The position numbers and the translations under genes were made by a program. Below, piece by piece: positions 1-9,447 of a stretch of 64,000 nt of DNA; positions within the stretch are counted from its first letter, which is position 1, and the number at the start of each line of letters is the position of its first letter. Origin of the DNA: Brevibacillus laterosporus DSM 25 (GTDB lineage Bacteria > Bacillota > Bacilli > Brevibacillales > Brevibacillaceae); assembly GCF_002706795.1 (NCBI RefSeq), contig NZ_CP017705.1, positions 2,492,501-2,556,500 on the forward strand, written 5' to 3'. The notes beneath the pieces are model-generated. The model worked only from the letters and a program-made list of their open reading frames with translations. It had not been told where the DNA came from and made no database searches.

Positions 1-1125
<1,125 letters not shown>

Positions 1126-1173
1126 ACATTGCCTTTATGCTGACTTCATTATCTAGTTTTGAAAGAACAATAT

Positions 1174-1250
1174 GGCGGTGTAGCTCAGCTGGCTAGAGCG
1201 CTCGGTTCATACCCGAAAGGTCGGGGGTTCGACTCCCTCCGCCGCTACCA
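1174..1250 (+). tRNA. tRNA-Met (CAT), elongator type
   Basis: Cloverleaf with acceptor GGCGGTG/CGCCGCT, anticodon loop TTCATAC (anticodon CAT), T-loop GGTTCGACTCC and an encoded CCA. It lacks the C1-A72 mismatch of initiator tRNA, so it is the elongator. It starts only about 49 nt after the 23S end, where a 5S gene would normally lie. Confidence 0.93.
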
Positions 1251-1262
1251 TTATAACTACAT

Positions 1263-1339
1263 GGCCCGTTGGTGAAGCGGTTTAACACAGCAGCCTTTCA
1301 CGCTGTCATACAGGGGTTCGAATCCCCTACGGGTCACCA
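1263..1339 (+). tRNA. tRNA-Glu (TTC)
   Basis: Acceptor GGCCCGT pairs with ACGGGTC. Anticodon loop CTTTCAC gives TTC. T-loop GTTCGAATC and encoded CCA are present. Confidence 0.93.
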
Positions 1340-1348
1340 TTTATACCT

Positions 1349-1424
1349 GGAGGATTAGCTCAGCTGGGAGAGCATCTGCCTTACAAGCAGAGGGTCGGCG
1401 GTTCGATCCCGTCATCCTCCACCA
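1349..1424 (+). tRNA. tRNA-Val (TAC)
   Basis: Acceptor GGAGGAT pairs with ATCCTCC. Anticodon loop CTTACAA gives TAC. Encoded CCA. Confidence 0.93.
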
Positions 1425-1442
1425 TTTTTATTTTCATATTGT

Positions 1443-1519
<77 letters not shown>

Positions 1520-1526
1520 AAATTTT

Positions 1527-1603
1527 GGAGCTGTGGTGAAGTTGGAGTTCACGCCGGTCTGTCACACCGGAGGTCGCGGGTTCGAGTCCCGTCAGCTCCG
1601 CCA
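1527..1603 (+). tRNA. tRNA-Asp (GTC)
   Basis: Acceptor GGAGCTG pairs with CAGCTCC. Anticodon loop CTGTCAC gives GTC. Encoded CCA after discriminator G. Confidence 0.93.
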
Positions 1604-1639
1604 TTTTTAATTAAATAGGCTGTTGGTTATATTAAAAAT

Positions 1640-1715
1640 GCCGGTGTAGCTCAATTGGTAGAGCACCTGACTTGTAATCAGGGGGTTGTGGGTTCAAGTC
1701 CTATCGCCGGCACCA
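1640..1715 (+). tRNA. tRNA-Thr (TGT)
   Basis: Acceptor GCCGGTG pairs with CGCCGGC. Anticodon loop CTTGTAA gives TGT. Encoded CCA. Confidence 0.93.
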
Positions 1716-1722
1716 TTTTTAT

Positions 1723-1797
1723 TGGGGTATAGCCAAGCGGTAAGGCAACGGACTTTGACTCCGTCACTCCCAGGTTCAAATCCTGGTACCCCAGCCA
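1723..1797 (+). tRNA. tRNA-Gln (TTG)
   Basis: Acceptor TGGGGTA pairs with TACCCCA. Anticodon loop CTTTGAC gives TTG. Encoded CCA. The U1-A72 pair is typical of tRNA-Gln. Confidence 0.93.
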
Positions 1798-1804
1798 TTT
1801 GCAT

Positions 1805-1880
1805 GAGCCATTAGCTCAGTTGGTAGAGCATCTGACTTTTAATCAGAGGGTCGAAGGTTCGAGTCCTTCATGGCTCACCA
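1805..1880 (+). tRNA. tRNA-Lys (TTT)
   Basis: Acceptor GAGCCAT pairs with ATGGCTC. Anticodon loop CTTTTAA gives TTT. Encoded CCA. It is followed by about 109 nt before the next tRNA, the longest gap in the cluster. Confidence 0.93.
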
Positions 1881-1989
1881 CTTTTTTTTGTTTAGCGGTC
1901 ATTATAGCATTGACAGACGAGCTAGGTTCAAATTAAAGTGGTATATAGTTAATCGAAGATCTAATTACATTAAGTTATATAACACTTGT

Positions 1990-2065
1990 GCGGACGTAGC
2001 TCAATTGGTAGAGCGTCGCCTTGCCAAGGCGAAGGTCGCGGGTTCGAGACCCGTCGTCCGCTCCA
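1990..2065 (+). tRNA. tRNA-Gly (GCC)
   Basis: Acceptor GCGGACG pairs with CGTCCGC. Anticodon loop TTGCCAA gives GCC. Encoded CCA. Confidence 0.93.
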
Positions 2066-2070
2066 TATAT

Positions 2071-2147
2071 GTGCCCTTAGCTCAGCTGGATAGAGCGTTT
2101 GACTACGAATCAAAAGGTCGGGAGTTCGAATCTCTCAGGGCACGCCA
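2071..2147 (+). tRNA. tRNA-Arg (ACG)
   Basis: Acceptor GTGCCCT pairs with AGGGCAC. Anticodon loop CTACGAA gives ACG (A34 normally becomes inosine). Encoded CCA. Confidence 0.93.
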
Positions 2148-2151
2148 TTAC

Positions 2152-2225
2152 GCGGGTGTAGTTCAATGGTAGAACTCCAGCCTTCCAAGCTGGTCGCGTG
2201 GGTTCGATTCCCATCACCCGCTCCA
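2152..2225 (+). tRNA. tRNA-Gly (TCC), last gene of the cluster
   Basis: Acceptor GCGGGTG pairs with CACCCGC. Anticodon loop CTTCCAA gives TCC. Encoded CCA. Its 3' half recurs in decayed form at 4141-4189. Confidence 0.93.
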
Positions 2226-2240
2226 TATGAAAACATCGTA

Positions 2241-2270
2241 AAAAGTCTTGATATACAAGGCTTTTTTTGT
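2241..2270 (+). terminator. Rho-independent terminator of the rRNA-tRNA operon
   Basis: Stem AAGTCTTG/CAAGGCTT with a short loop, followed by a run of seven T, 16 nt after the last tRNA. Confidence 0.75.
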
Positions 2271-2286
2271 TTTACCAAGCATTGAC

Positions 2287-2508
2287 ATGCGGTTCCGACT
2301 TGAAGAGCGATCGGTTACAAGTCCTCTTTCATTCCAAGAATTCGGGCGATTGATTATTGAACTACAAAATGCGAAACTACTTACTCAAATCAGAGAAGAA
2401 TAAGATAAGAGTAAAGTTACATCAGAGTTATTTGCTGTCTCTGAAGCTATTGCACAGGTAGATGAAAAAATAGCAATGTTGGAAAGAAAAATTCAAAAAC
2501 TTGAATGA
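2287..2508 (+). pseudogene. Broken small ORF with in-frame stop
   Basis: An ATG frame at 2287 runs 38 codons (starts MRFRLEERSV, ends LLTQIREE) to TAA at 2401-2403. The same frame then continues 34 codons without interruption to TGA at 2506, ending in a coiled-coil-like stretch (AVSEAIAQVDEKIAMLERKI). The acidic and Leu-rich coding look on both sides of the stop suggests one small gene of about 73 codons broken by a nonsense change. I do not recognise the family and see no good ribosome binding site. It could also be two chance frames. Confidence 0.35.
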
Positions 2509-2572
2509 GAGAACGAACATGACTATACAATAGTTGACTCCTGTATACAGCTTTACAAATAGATATGTAGAA

Positions 2573-2606
2573 CGTCTTTCTCATCTGAGAAAGGCGGTTT
2601 TTTTTA
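2573..2606 (+). terminator. Rho-independent terminator
   Basis: Ten-pair stem CGTCTTTCTC/GAGAAAGGCG with a 4-nt loop, followed by a T run. It closes the broken small ORF unit and insulates the collagen-like gene downstream. Confidence 0.75.
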
Positions 2607-2759
2607 TCCAAAAATAAAAGAGGGCTATTATTTATATTTTATAGAATAATAAATTTCCCTAGACAAATAAATGTAATTCTTAGATATTTTATACCGAATA
2701 ATTTTTAAAAGAGGAATGGCGAATTAATCGTTCCTTACATAGTATGGTATATGAAATAA

Positions 2760-3746
<987 letters not shown>

Positions 3747-4140
3747 ACATATAACGAGGTTCAGAATTATTTACATCTTTGTGGGAGAAATTGAAGTCGA
3801 TAGATTTTTTGAGCTGTACAAAATAGTGGGGCTTTTTGAATTCCGCTAGGTACAGCAAACAACACAGATCAACCAATTTTTAGCCGAGAAGAACAAAAAA
3901 GGTAGTTACAAAGCAGGATTCACCACCCATACGTGGAAAATTCCTTTTTCTAGGATGTAAACTACTATGGGTGGAACATGTTCGTAAGATATGCAACCAA
4001 ACAAGTAAAATAAAAAATATGGGCGTTCCCACTTTGGTGAACTGCCGATCGGGTAAGGGTAGCTAGTGGATAGGAGCAGCAGAACTTATAAAGGAAATCT
4101 AAGTAATGCCAAGTTTTCATTGCTGAGCCACCAAGCAAAA
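3747..4140. other. Intergenic region without a supported gene
   Basis: About 390 nt with frequent stops in all frames. The only clear structure is a 9-bp inverted repeat (CCACCCATA 3923-3931 and TATGGGTGG 3966-3974). It may be decayed accessory DNA between the collagen-like gene and the tRNA remnant. Confidence 0.5.
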
Positions 4141-4189
4141 GCCTTTCAAGCTGGTCGCGTGGGGTGGATTCCCATCACCCACTTCATAT
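4141..4189 (+). pseudogene. Decayed 3' half of tRNA-Gly(TCC)
   Basis: Aligned without gaps, 4141-4189 matches 2180-2228 (anticodon loop to just past CCA of the tRNA-Gly at 2152) at 44 of 49 positions. The T-loop is damaged (GGGTGGATT in place of GGTTCGATT) and the 5' half of the tRNA is absent, so it cannot be functional. It lies about 1.96 kb downstream of the intact gene in the same orientation. It is either the far attachment repeat of an element that integrated at the tRNA 3' end, or the stump of a duplicated tRNA. Confidence 0.85.
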
Positions 4190-4195
4190 TTCTCA

Positions 4196-4225
4196 AAAGA
4201 TAGAGCAAAATCTCTATCTTTTTTA
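4196..4225 (+). terminator. Rho-independent terminator after the tRNA-Gly remnant
   Basis: Perfect 10-bp stem AAAGATAGAG/CTCTATCTTT with a 6-nt loop and T run. Its position right after the tRNA remnant suggests it was the original tRNA-operon terminator. Confidence 0.75.
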
Positions 4226-4297
4226 CGTTTTGAAACCTTTTTTTAGGAAGTACGTCCTTTATAGTAAGACTAACCAAAAGGAGGCTGTTAATTCTTT

Positions 4298-4852
4298 ATG
4301 AATCAGACAGAACCTCGCTCCGGATGGAGTAGAGCAATTAAGGACTGGCTCACTTCCATCATAACAGTTTTTATTGTTACATTTGCTTTGTACACGTGGC
4401 TGGGAGCGCCCTATGTTGTGTATGGAGAATCCATGCAAAGCACTTTGCAAAATAATGAGAAGGTAGTTGTAAATAAGGCGGTATACCGTTTGCATGAACC
4501 ACAACGAGGAGAAATTATTGTATTTCATGCAAACCAAAAGGAAGACTACATCAAACGTGTGATCGGAATAGCTGGTGATCGGGTAGAGATGCGTAATGAT
4601 CAGCTATTTATTAATGGAAAACCTGTAGAAGAACCTTATTTAGATGAGCAAAAAAAGAAAGCTCATGCAGAGGGAAAAAAGGTAACGGAGGATTTTCCGC
4701 CGGTCACGGTTGAGGCAGGTTATATTTTTGTCATGGGAGACAATCGGCAAAACAGTAAGGATAGTAGAATGATCGGCCCTGTGTCTATTACAGAGGTCGT
4801 TGGCAGAGCTGATTTCGTTTACTGGCCACTTTCAAACGTGAGATCACCATAA
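4298..4852 (+). CDS. lepB: Type I signal peptidase (SipS/LepB family)
   Basis: Membrane serine protease of 184 aa that removes signal peptides from exported preproteins on the outer face of the membrane. One N-terminal membrane segment (about residues 17-37) is followed by box B GESMQST with the catalytic Ser45. The general-base Lys86 lies in YIKRVIGIAGD, and box E is MGDNRQNSKDSR. The length is normal for Gram-positive single-span SipS-type enzymes. A strong AAAGGAGG lies about 13 nt before the ATG. It is a single gene with a terminator at each side, so it is probably a housekeeping copy. A second, more divergent signal peptidase occurs at 23470. Confidence 0.95.
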   Translation: MNQTEPRSGWSRAIKDWLTSIITVFIVTFALYTWLGAPYVVYGESMQSTLQNNEKVVVNKAVYRLHEPQRGEIIVFHANQKEDYIKRVIGIAGDRVEMRNDQLFINGKPVEEPYLDEQKKKAHAEGKKVTEDFPPVTVEAGYIFVMGDNRQNSKDSRMIGPVSITEVVGRADFVYWPLSNVRSP

Positions 4853-4880
4853 TGATATTTTAACGATAAGAGAATGAGTG

Positions 4881-4918
4881 AAAAGTTCTATTGCAACGTG
4901 TTGCATAGGACTTTTTTC
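4881..4918 (+). terminator. Rho-independent terminator of lepB
   Basis: Long stem AAAGTTCTATTGCAAC/GTTGCATAGGACTTT with a 2-nt loop and a T run. Confidence 0.8.
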
Positions 4919-5071
4919 TATTGTCGATAAAAGTGGCATGGCTTTCTAGTTAATATTAGTTTTATTCAAAAAATTGACCCTATATGCTGGTAAAGTGCTT
5001 CCTCTATAATATAGAGTAGCAAATGATGATTGGTTATGATTGTAAATTACAGGTAAGTCAGGAGGATACGC

Positions 5072-5896
5072 TTGAATTATCGATGGCTAAAATTAACGAG
5101 CATCATGCTACCTACCATTATGATAGGTGGCTTTGAATATGCGCGACACGAGTTTTTGTTACCGTATTTTACGATGGATGAAGGAAATGTCATTATTACC
5201 ATTATGACTTTGGTTCTCTCATTTATATTTGCCACCTGGGTTTTTGGAAAAATCAAAAGAATGAGTGAGAGATTAGCAAAAGAAAAAGCCAAGCATGCTG
5301 TGTATGAAGAAAGGGAACGTTTAGCCCAAGAGCTACATGATAATATTGCACAAGCCATTTTCTTTTTAAACGTAAAATTAAACCAAGAACAAATTGGAGA
5401 AGCAAAGGCAACGATCTCCGAAATTGATAACCAGCTAAGACAAGCCATTTTTAATCTCCGTTCTCATCCAGAGGAGGGTGTATTATTAACCGATCGTTTG
5501 GGCAAGTGGCTACACGAATGGAGCATGATCACCGGTATCGAGGTTAAACAGGATCTTGATGGAATGGATGAATATTTTAAACAAGCGGAACAAGTCCATT
5601 TATTTAGCATTATTCAGGAATCTTTCACTAATATTCGCAAGCATGCAGATGCGAGTCATACGGAGATTCAATGGCAACTTCAAGGAACAGGCTGGTATCT
5701 ACTGATTAGAGATAATGGGATGGGATTTGATGCAGAAACATTAAAACGCGAGAGATATGGTCAGACAATGATGCGAGAGCGAAGCTGGAAATTAGGAGCT
5801 AGTTTTGAGATGCGTCCAGGAACACAGGGTGGGACAGAAATTTTGATAGAGTCATTTAAAGGGGAGAGCGGAAGGTGCAGAAATACAGGGTATTAG
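5072..5896 (+). CDS. Two-component sensor histidine kinase (HisKA_3, NarL/LiaS-like)
   Basis: Membrane kinase of 274 aa with two hydrophobic segments near residues 8-28 and 39-60 and only a short loop between. It is therefore probably an intramembrane-sensing type with no extracellular ligand domain. The dimerisation helix carries the phospho-acceptor His89 (LAQELHDNIAQ). The ATPase domain has the N box (NIRKHADAS) and G box (IRDNGMGFD) and ends in GGTEILI. The TTG start lies 6 nt after GGAGG at 5061. It overlaps the response regulator start by 22 nt, so the two are translationally coupled. The stimulus cannot be told from sequence. Confidence 0.9.
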   Translation: MNYRWLKLTSIMLPTIMIGGFEYARHEFLLPYFTMDEGNVIITIMTLVLSFIFATWVFGKIKRMSERLAKEKAKHAVYEERERLAQELHDNIAQAIFFLNVKLNQEQIGEAKATISEIDNQLRQAIFNLRSHPEEGVLLTDRLGKWLHEWSMITGIEVKQDLDGMDEYFKQAEQVHLFSIIQESFTNIRKHADASHTEIQWQLQGTGWYLLIRDNGMGFDAETLKRERYGQTMMRERSWKLGASFEMRPGTQGGTEILIESFKGESGRCRNTGY

Positions 5897-6525
5897 TGGT
5901 AGACGACCATTTATTGGCTCGAACAGCTATAAAAAGTATGTTAGCAGAGGATTCCTCTTTTGAAATTGTAGGGGAGGCTGAACAAGGAGAAGAGGGAGTA
6001 CGTCTTTGTAGCCAGTTGCAACCAGATGTGGTATTGATGGATATTAGCATGCCTGTATGCGATGGCTTGGAGGCAACACGACGGATTAAACAAGCCTATC
6101 CCCATATAAAAGTCGTTATTCTGAGTGTATCGGATGATGTAGCTGATCTATTTACAGCTGTGCAATTTGGGGCACAAGGTTATTTACTAAAAAATATGAA
6201 TCCACATGACTGGCTATCATACTTGCGCGCTTTGCTAGAAGATAATAGTGATATTTCACGTGAATTGGCAAACAAGCTCTTCTATAAATTTCGATCAGGT
6301 CCTGTTATCGATGAACCTAGCCCGAGTGTATTAACTCCGCGAGAAACTCAAATTTTAAAATATGTATCAAAGGGAGAGACGAATAAACAGATTGCCCAGC
6401 GTCTCGTGATTACAGAACATACGGTCAAAAACCATATGAAAAATCTACTGGAAAAGCTTTATTTGGAAAACCGGGTGCAGCTAGCCTCCTATGCACTGCG
6501 TCATGGTCTATCTTCTGAAGATTAG
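5875..6525 (+). CDS. LuxR/NarL-family response regulator
   Basis: Partner of the kinase just upstream, 216 aa. The receiver domain (1-120) has the acidic pocket Asp10-Asp11, phospho-acceptor Asp56 (VLMDISMP) and the conserved Lys in YLLKNMNP. The C-terminal LuxR-type HTH (about 153-210) begins LTPRETQILKYV and contains the recognition helix around ITEHTVKNHM. The GTG start lies inside the kinase 3' end. The gene runs into a lysine/serine-type simple repeat and then a terminator. The target genes are unknown. Confidence 0.93.
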   Translation: MQKYRVLVVDDHLLARTAIKSMLAEDSSFEIVGEAEQGEEGVRLCSQLQPDVVLMDISMPVCDGLEATRRIKQAYPHIKVVILSVSDDVADLFTAVQFGAQGYLLKNMNPHDWLSYLRALLEDNSDISRELANKLFYKFRSGPVIDEPSPSVLTPRETQILKYVSKGETNKQIAQRLVITEHTVKNHMKNLLEKLYLENRVQLASYALRHGLSSED

Positions 6526-6574
6526 ATGTCAAAGTGGATAAATGCAATATGAGTATAAGTATACATAAAAGTAT

Positions 6575-6630
6575 AAGTAACAGTAAAAGCAAAAGTAAAA
6601 GTAAAAGTAAAAGCAAAAGCAAAAGTAAAA
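6575..6630 (+). repeat. Hexanucleotide simple repeat (AAAAGY)n
   Basis: About nine near-perfect copies of AAAAGT or AAAAGC. One frame from ATG 6549 would give a Lys-Ser repeat peptide, but without a ribosome binding site. It sits exactly between the response regulator and the terminator and clpP fragment. Confidence 0.9.
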
Positions 6631-6663
6631 GCACACAGCCTCCCTACAGTGTGCTTTTTTTTG
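6630..6663 (+). terminator. Rho-independent terminator of the two-component operon
   Basis: Stem AGCACAC/GTGTGCT with a 12-nt loop followed by T8. The clpP fragment begins immediately after the T run. Confidence 0.7.
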
Positions 6664-6664
6664 T

Positions 6665-7069
6665 TACATTAATAGCCCTGGAGGCTCAACGACGGCAGGA
6701 TTAGCTATTTATGATACCATGCAGTTCATCCAGCCAGATGTTTCCACGATCTGCTTAGGAATGGCGGCATCCATGGGCGCCATTCTACTGGTGGGCGGAG
6801 CAATTGGAAAACGTTACGCCCTGCCTAATGCTGAAGTAATGATTCATCAACCATGGGGGGGAACACAGGGGCAAGCCTCAGATATTCAAATTAGAGCAGA
6901 ACGTATACTAAAAACGAAAGACTTACTTTGCTCCATCATTGCAGAGCGATCGAATCAGAGTGTTGAAAAAGTATCCATAGATTTTGATCGAGACTTCTTC
7001 ATGTCAGGTGAGGAAGCAGTACAATATGGAATTGTTGATAAAGTAATCGAAAAGAAAGACAGGAGTTAG
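6665..7069 (+). pseudogene. clpP: 5'-truncated clpP paralogue
   Basis: The frame from 6665 begins [12 protein letters not shown] and continues to a normal ClpP C-terminus. It keeps the catalytic Ser (GMAASMGA), His (VMIHQP) and the Asp region (DFDRDFFMS), together with the substrate-groove and handle-helix features. About 60-65 N-terminal residues of the usual 195, including the axial loops, are absent, and coding starts right after a terminator T run. The first in-frame ATG (6719) has no good ribosome site. It is a copy cut at its 5' end, probably by a deletion or rearrangement that joined it to the two-component operon. A full-length housekeeping clpP should exist elsewhere. Confidence 0.85.
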
Positions 7070-7102
7070 GAATCTTTTATCGAATTACTACATTAAAGGA
7101 GT

Positions 7103-7189
7103 ATGAAAAGGTTACTAATTTACGATGAGCAATACCGGCGACAAATAGAAGGATTTTTAGAGATGATCAATTATTTAAGAAACATGTGA
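7103..7189 (+). CDS. Possible small ORF, 28 aa
   Basis: ATG at 7103 behind AAAGGAG encodes a charged 28-residue peptide beginning MKRLLIYDEQ and ending YLRNM. It sits between the clpP fragment and a terminator. I do not recognise it. The ribosome site makes translation plausible, but it may be the remnant of a longer gene. Confidence 0.3.
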   Translation: MKRLLIYDEQYRRQIEGFLEMINYLRNM

Positions 7190-7198
7190 TATCTATAA

Positions 7199-7228
7199 AA
7201 AAACCAGCAAAAATAGGCTGGTTTTTTC
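7199..7228 (+). terminator. Rho-independent terminator
   Basis: Stem AAACCAGC/GCTGGTTT with an 8-nt loop and T6. Confidence 0.75.
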
Positions 7229-7281
7229 TGCATGTATTTGACTGAATTGATCCTGTTAGTAAATAGAAAGGAGAAGGCATT

Positions 7282-7527
7282 TTGAGCTCCATTCAAATCA
7301 GTAAAATAGTCATTTTGTTAGCCATTCTTGTTCATCTTCTTGGGATTGGAGAACTATTTGGTAAAGAAGTGATGCATAGTAGTCAATTACTCACTCTTTG
7401 TCTACTTATTTTAGCATTTGTTAGTTTAGGCAAAAAAAAGGGAAAAAGAAAACGAAAAAAATCGTCGACGGTAAGCACGCTCCTAAACCGAGCAAAAGAG
7501 CGATCTTCTGATGTGGATCTGTCATAA
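7282..7527 (+). CDS. Small membrane protein of unknown function
   Basis: 81 aa with two hydrophobic helices (about 7-25 and 35-50), then a very basic stretch (GKKKGKRKRKK) and a Ser/Glu-rich tail. By the positive-inside rule the tail is cytoplasmic. The TTG start lies behind AAAGGAGAAGG. No family recognised. Confidence 0.6.
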   Translation: MSSIQISKIVILLAILVHLLGIGELFGKEVMHSSQLLTLCLLILAFVSLGKKKGKRKRKKSSTVSTLLNRAKERSSDVDLS

Positions 7528-7637
7528 ACAGTCAGGGCATAAGTGGATTTAACACTACGAAGAGGTTGGAAAAGTTCTAGATGTAAGTAATACGGCATAA
7601 AGTAGTAAAGAATCTTGTGAAAAGATAGGGGGACACA

Positions 7638-7814
7638 ATGGCATATCGTTCAAAACGTACGATGAAGGAACACGTCTATGAGGATACCCTTGTATGGCAG
7701 TGTACAGCTTGTAACTGTTGGTCGCGAAAAGAGTTTGTGATCGTTGAGGACCCACGTTGCCCATTGTGCAACAGCAAGATGGAAGAAGAAATGAAGAATA
7801 TCAGGATTGAATAA
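7638..7814 (+). CDS. ydjO: YdjO-like cold-inducible zinc-ribbon protein
   Basis: A short protein of 58 aa with two CxxC pairs (WQCTACNCW and PRCPLCNSKM) arranged as a zinc ribbon. The wording around them resembles the YdjO family of Bacillales, annotated as cold-inducible. The ATG is preceded by AGGGGGAC. It is monocistronic with its own terminator. The molecular role of the family is not established, and the family call rests on recalled similarity. Confidence 0.7.
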   Translation: MAYRSKRTMKEHVYEDTLVWQCTACNCWSRKEFVIVEDPRCPLCNSKMEEEMKNIRIE

Positions 7815-7820
7815 ACATGG

Positions 7821-7856
7821 AAGCTGGTTGCCACCTTAGCAACTGGCTTTTTGTTT
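7821..7856 (+). terminator. Rho-independent terminator of the ydjO-like gene
   Basis: Stem AGCTGGTTGC/GCAACTGGCT (two G-U pairs) with a T5 run. Confidence 0.75.
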
Positions 7857-7894
7857 GAGAACCAGCACTCATTACGTAAAAAGGGGAGAGTAGG

Positions 7895-8275
7895 ATGAAA
7901 AGATTTTCGTTTGCTCTAACGTATGGGAAAAGTATCACTCATTATGATAGTCTACACCTGATAATGTCACGAATTGGGAGGCTACCAGCAAATACCTATA
8001 TGAATTGTGCTTATTTATCTCCTCAAGGAAAAATCGGCTATCATCAGGCTACATTACCTCAATTATTGTTGGTACTCAGTGGGGATGGATGGGTACGTAC
8101 AGATACAAGTGACTATGTTTATGTACAAAGTGGAGATGCTATCTATTGGGAACCGGGGGAATGGCATGAAACCATTACAGAGTCCGGTATGATGTCGATT
8201 ATTTTAGAAGCAAACGACCTGTTTGGAAGAATATCGATGTTGGAGTATACAGAAGAAGGAAATAGCAACACATAA
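7895..8275 (+). CDS. Cupin-fold (AraC sensor-type) protein without DNA-binding domain
   Basis: 126 aa with the pattern of an AraC-type N-terminal sensor cupin: a central strand pair around LLLVLSGDGWVRT, then VQSGDAIYWEPGEWHE with the typical G-D-x6-P-G-x2-H second cupin motif. The two C-terminal HTH units of an AraC activator are absent and no frameshifted continuation is seen downstream, so this is a stand-alone ligand-binding domain. GGGGAGAG precedes the ATG. It lies 48 nt before the broken nitronate monooxygenase. Function unknown. Confidence 0.7.
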   Translation: MKRFSFALTYGKSITHYDSLHLIMSRIGRLPANTYMNCAYLSPQGKIGYHQATLPQLLLVLSGDGWVRTDTSDYVYVQSGDAIYWEPGEWHETITESGMMSIILEANDLFGRISMLEYTEEGNSNT

Positions 8276-8323
8276 CGAGAATGATCTGAAAAGACAGAAT
8301 TATACAGACAGGAGGAGACGACT

Positions 8324-9428
8324 ATGTCCATGCAGTTTCAGACCAGGTTTTGCGATATCTTTGGAGTTGAAAATCCAATTATACTTGCAGCAATGGCTGG
8401 CAATATAAACTCAGCTTCACTTGTGGCAGCAGTATCAGAGGCAGGAGGCTTAGACAACCATTGCTGGAGCATATGTTACACCTCAAGCTCTACGGGAGAG
8501 AATTCGTGAAGTGAGGGCTCTAACCAATCGCCCTTTTGCTGTGAACCTACTCTTATTTGAACAACCAGAACAGCAGGAAGTAACACCTGCTTTTAGGCAG
8601 TGGCTTAATCAACAAAGGGAACGATTCAATCTTCCACCATGGACAGGTGACTGGCCAACCCTTCAAGACGAGATTACCGATTGTTTTACGGTCATTTTAG
8701 AAGAGAAGCCTGCTGTATTCAGTTGTGCGATGGGATTGCCAGGTAAATATGGAGAAAGTGCAAAGGCAGCAGGAATGAAGGTTGTAGGTATGGCGACCAC
8801 ACAGGCAGAGGCTGAGCAATTAGTAAGTCAGCACGTCGACGCGATCGTGGCACAAGGTGGTGAAGCTGGTGGCCATCGGAGTACTTTTAATGCAGGGGAA
8901 GATGGACCTGGAGAATGTATAGGTACGTTACCCTTAGTGGCTCAGCTTTCTTCAGCTATTCGTGAGGTGCCTATCATTGCAGCGGGTGGGATTATGAATG
9001 GTCAAAGCTTAGTAGCGGCCTTAGCGCTTGGTGCCGAAGCTGTGCAATTGGGTACTCGGTTTTTGGGATGTTCAGAAAGTACGGCCAACAAGGCTTATAA
9101 GGAACGATTGTTTCATGCAAAAGAGACAGATACAGCTGTTACAAGAGCTTTCTCGGGCAGACCAGCGCGTGGAGTTGTGAATCAATTTATGAAAGAGTTT
9201 GCTAAAAGTCAAGTAGGATCGTTGGTATACCCCATTCAGAATGAGTTAACCAAGGAGATCCGCCAAGCAGCCGGAAAGGCCTTAGATGCTGACTATCTAT
9301 CGTTATGGGCTGGTCAAGGGGTAGGTATGCTCCAAAAGGAAGAGACAGCAGCAGATATCATGCATGCTTTATTGGAAGAGGCACAGCAAAGCTTTAGCAG
9401 ATTACAAAACTGGATGCATGTAAAATAA
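8324..9428 (+). pseudogene. Nitronate monooxygenase, split by a +1 frameshift
   Basis: FMN-dependent nitronate monooxygenase (2-nitropropane dioxygenase family), which oxidises toxic alkyl nitronates. The first frame (8324-8509) gives NPIILAAMAGNINSASLVA and AVSEAGGL, then turns to nonsense. The other frame resumes with TIAGAYVTPQALRERIREVR and runs to 9428. It keeps the FMN and catalytic regions (VAQGGEAGGHRS, AAGGIMNG, ALGAEAVQLGTRF). The break is at about 8451-8457, where TTAGACAACC is one base longer than needed for L-G-T. All else looks intact, so this is either a recent pseudogene or a sequencing error. AGGAGG precedes the ATG at 8324. citR follows 19 nt downstream. Confidence 0.85.
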
Positions 9429-9447
9429 ATGCTTTGAGGTGAGTCGT

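Noticed and set aside
1870-2172. 100-codon open frame across tRNA-Gly and tRNA-Arg
   Set aside because: It runs through three well-formed tRNA genes; the frame is accidental.
3747-4140. Transposon remnant after the collagen-like gene
   Set aside because: Only one 9-bp inverted repeat is visible, with no transposase-like frame.
6425-6634. Minus-strand poly-leucine frame
   Set aside because: Produced by the AAAAGY simple repeat and the end of the response regulator; no start signal.
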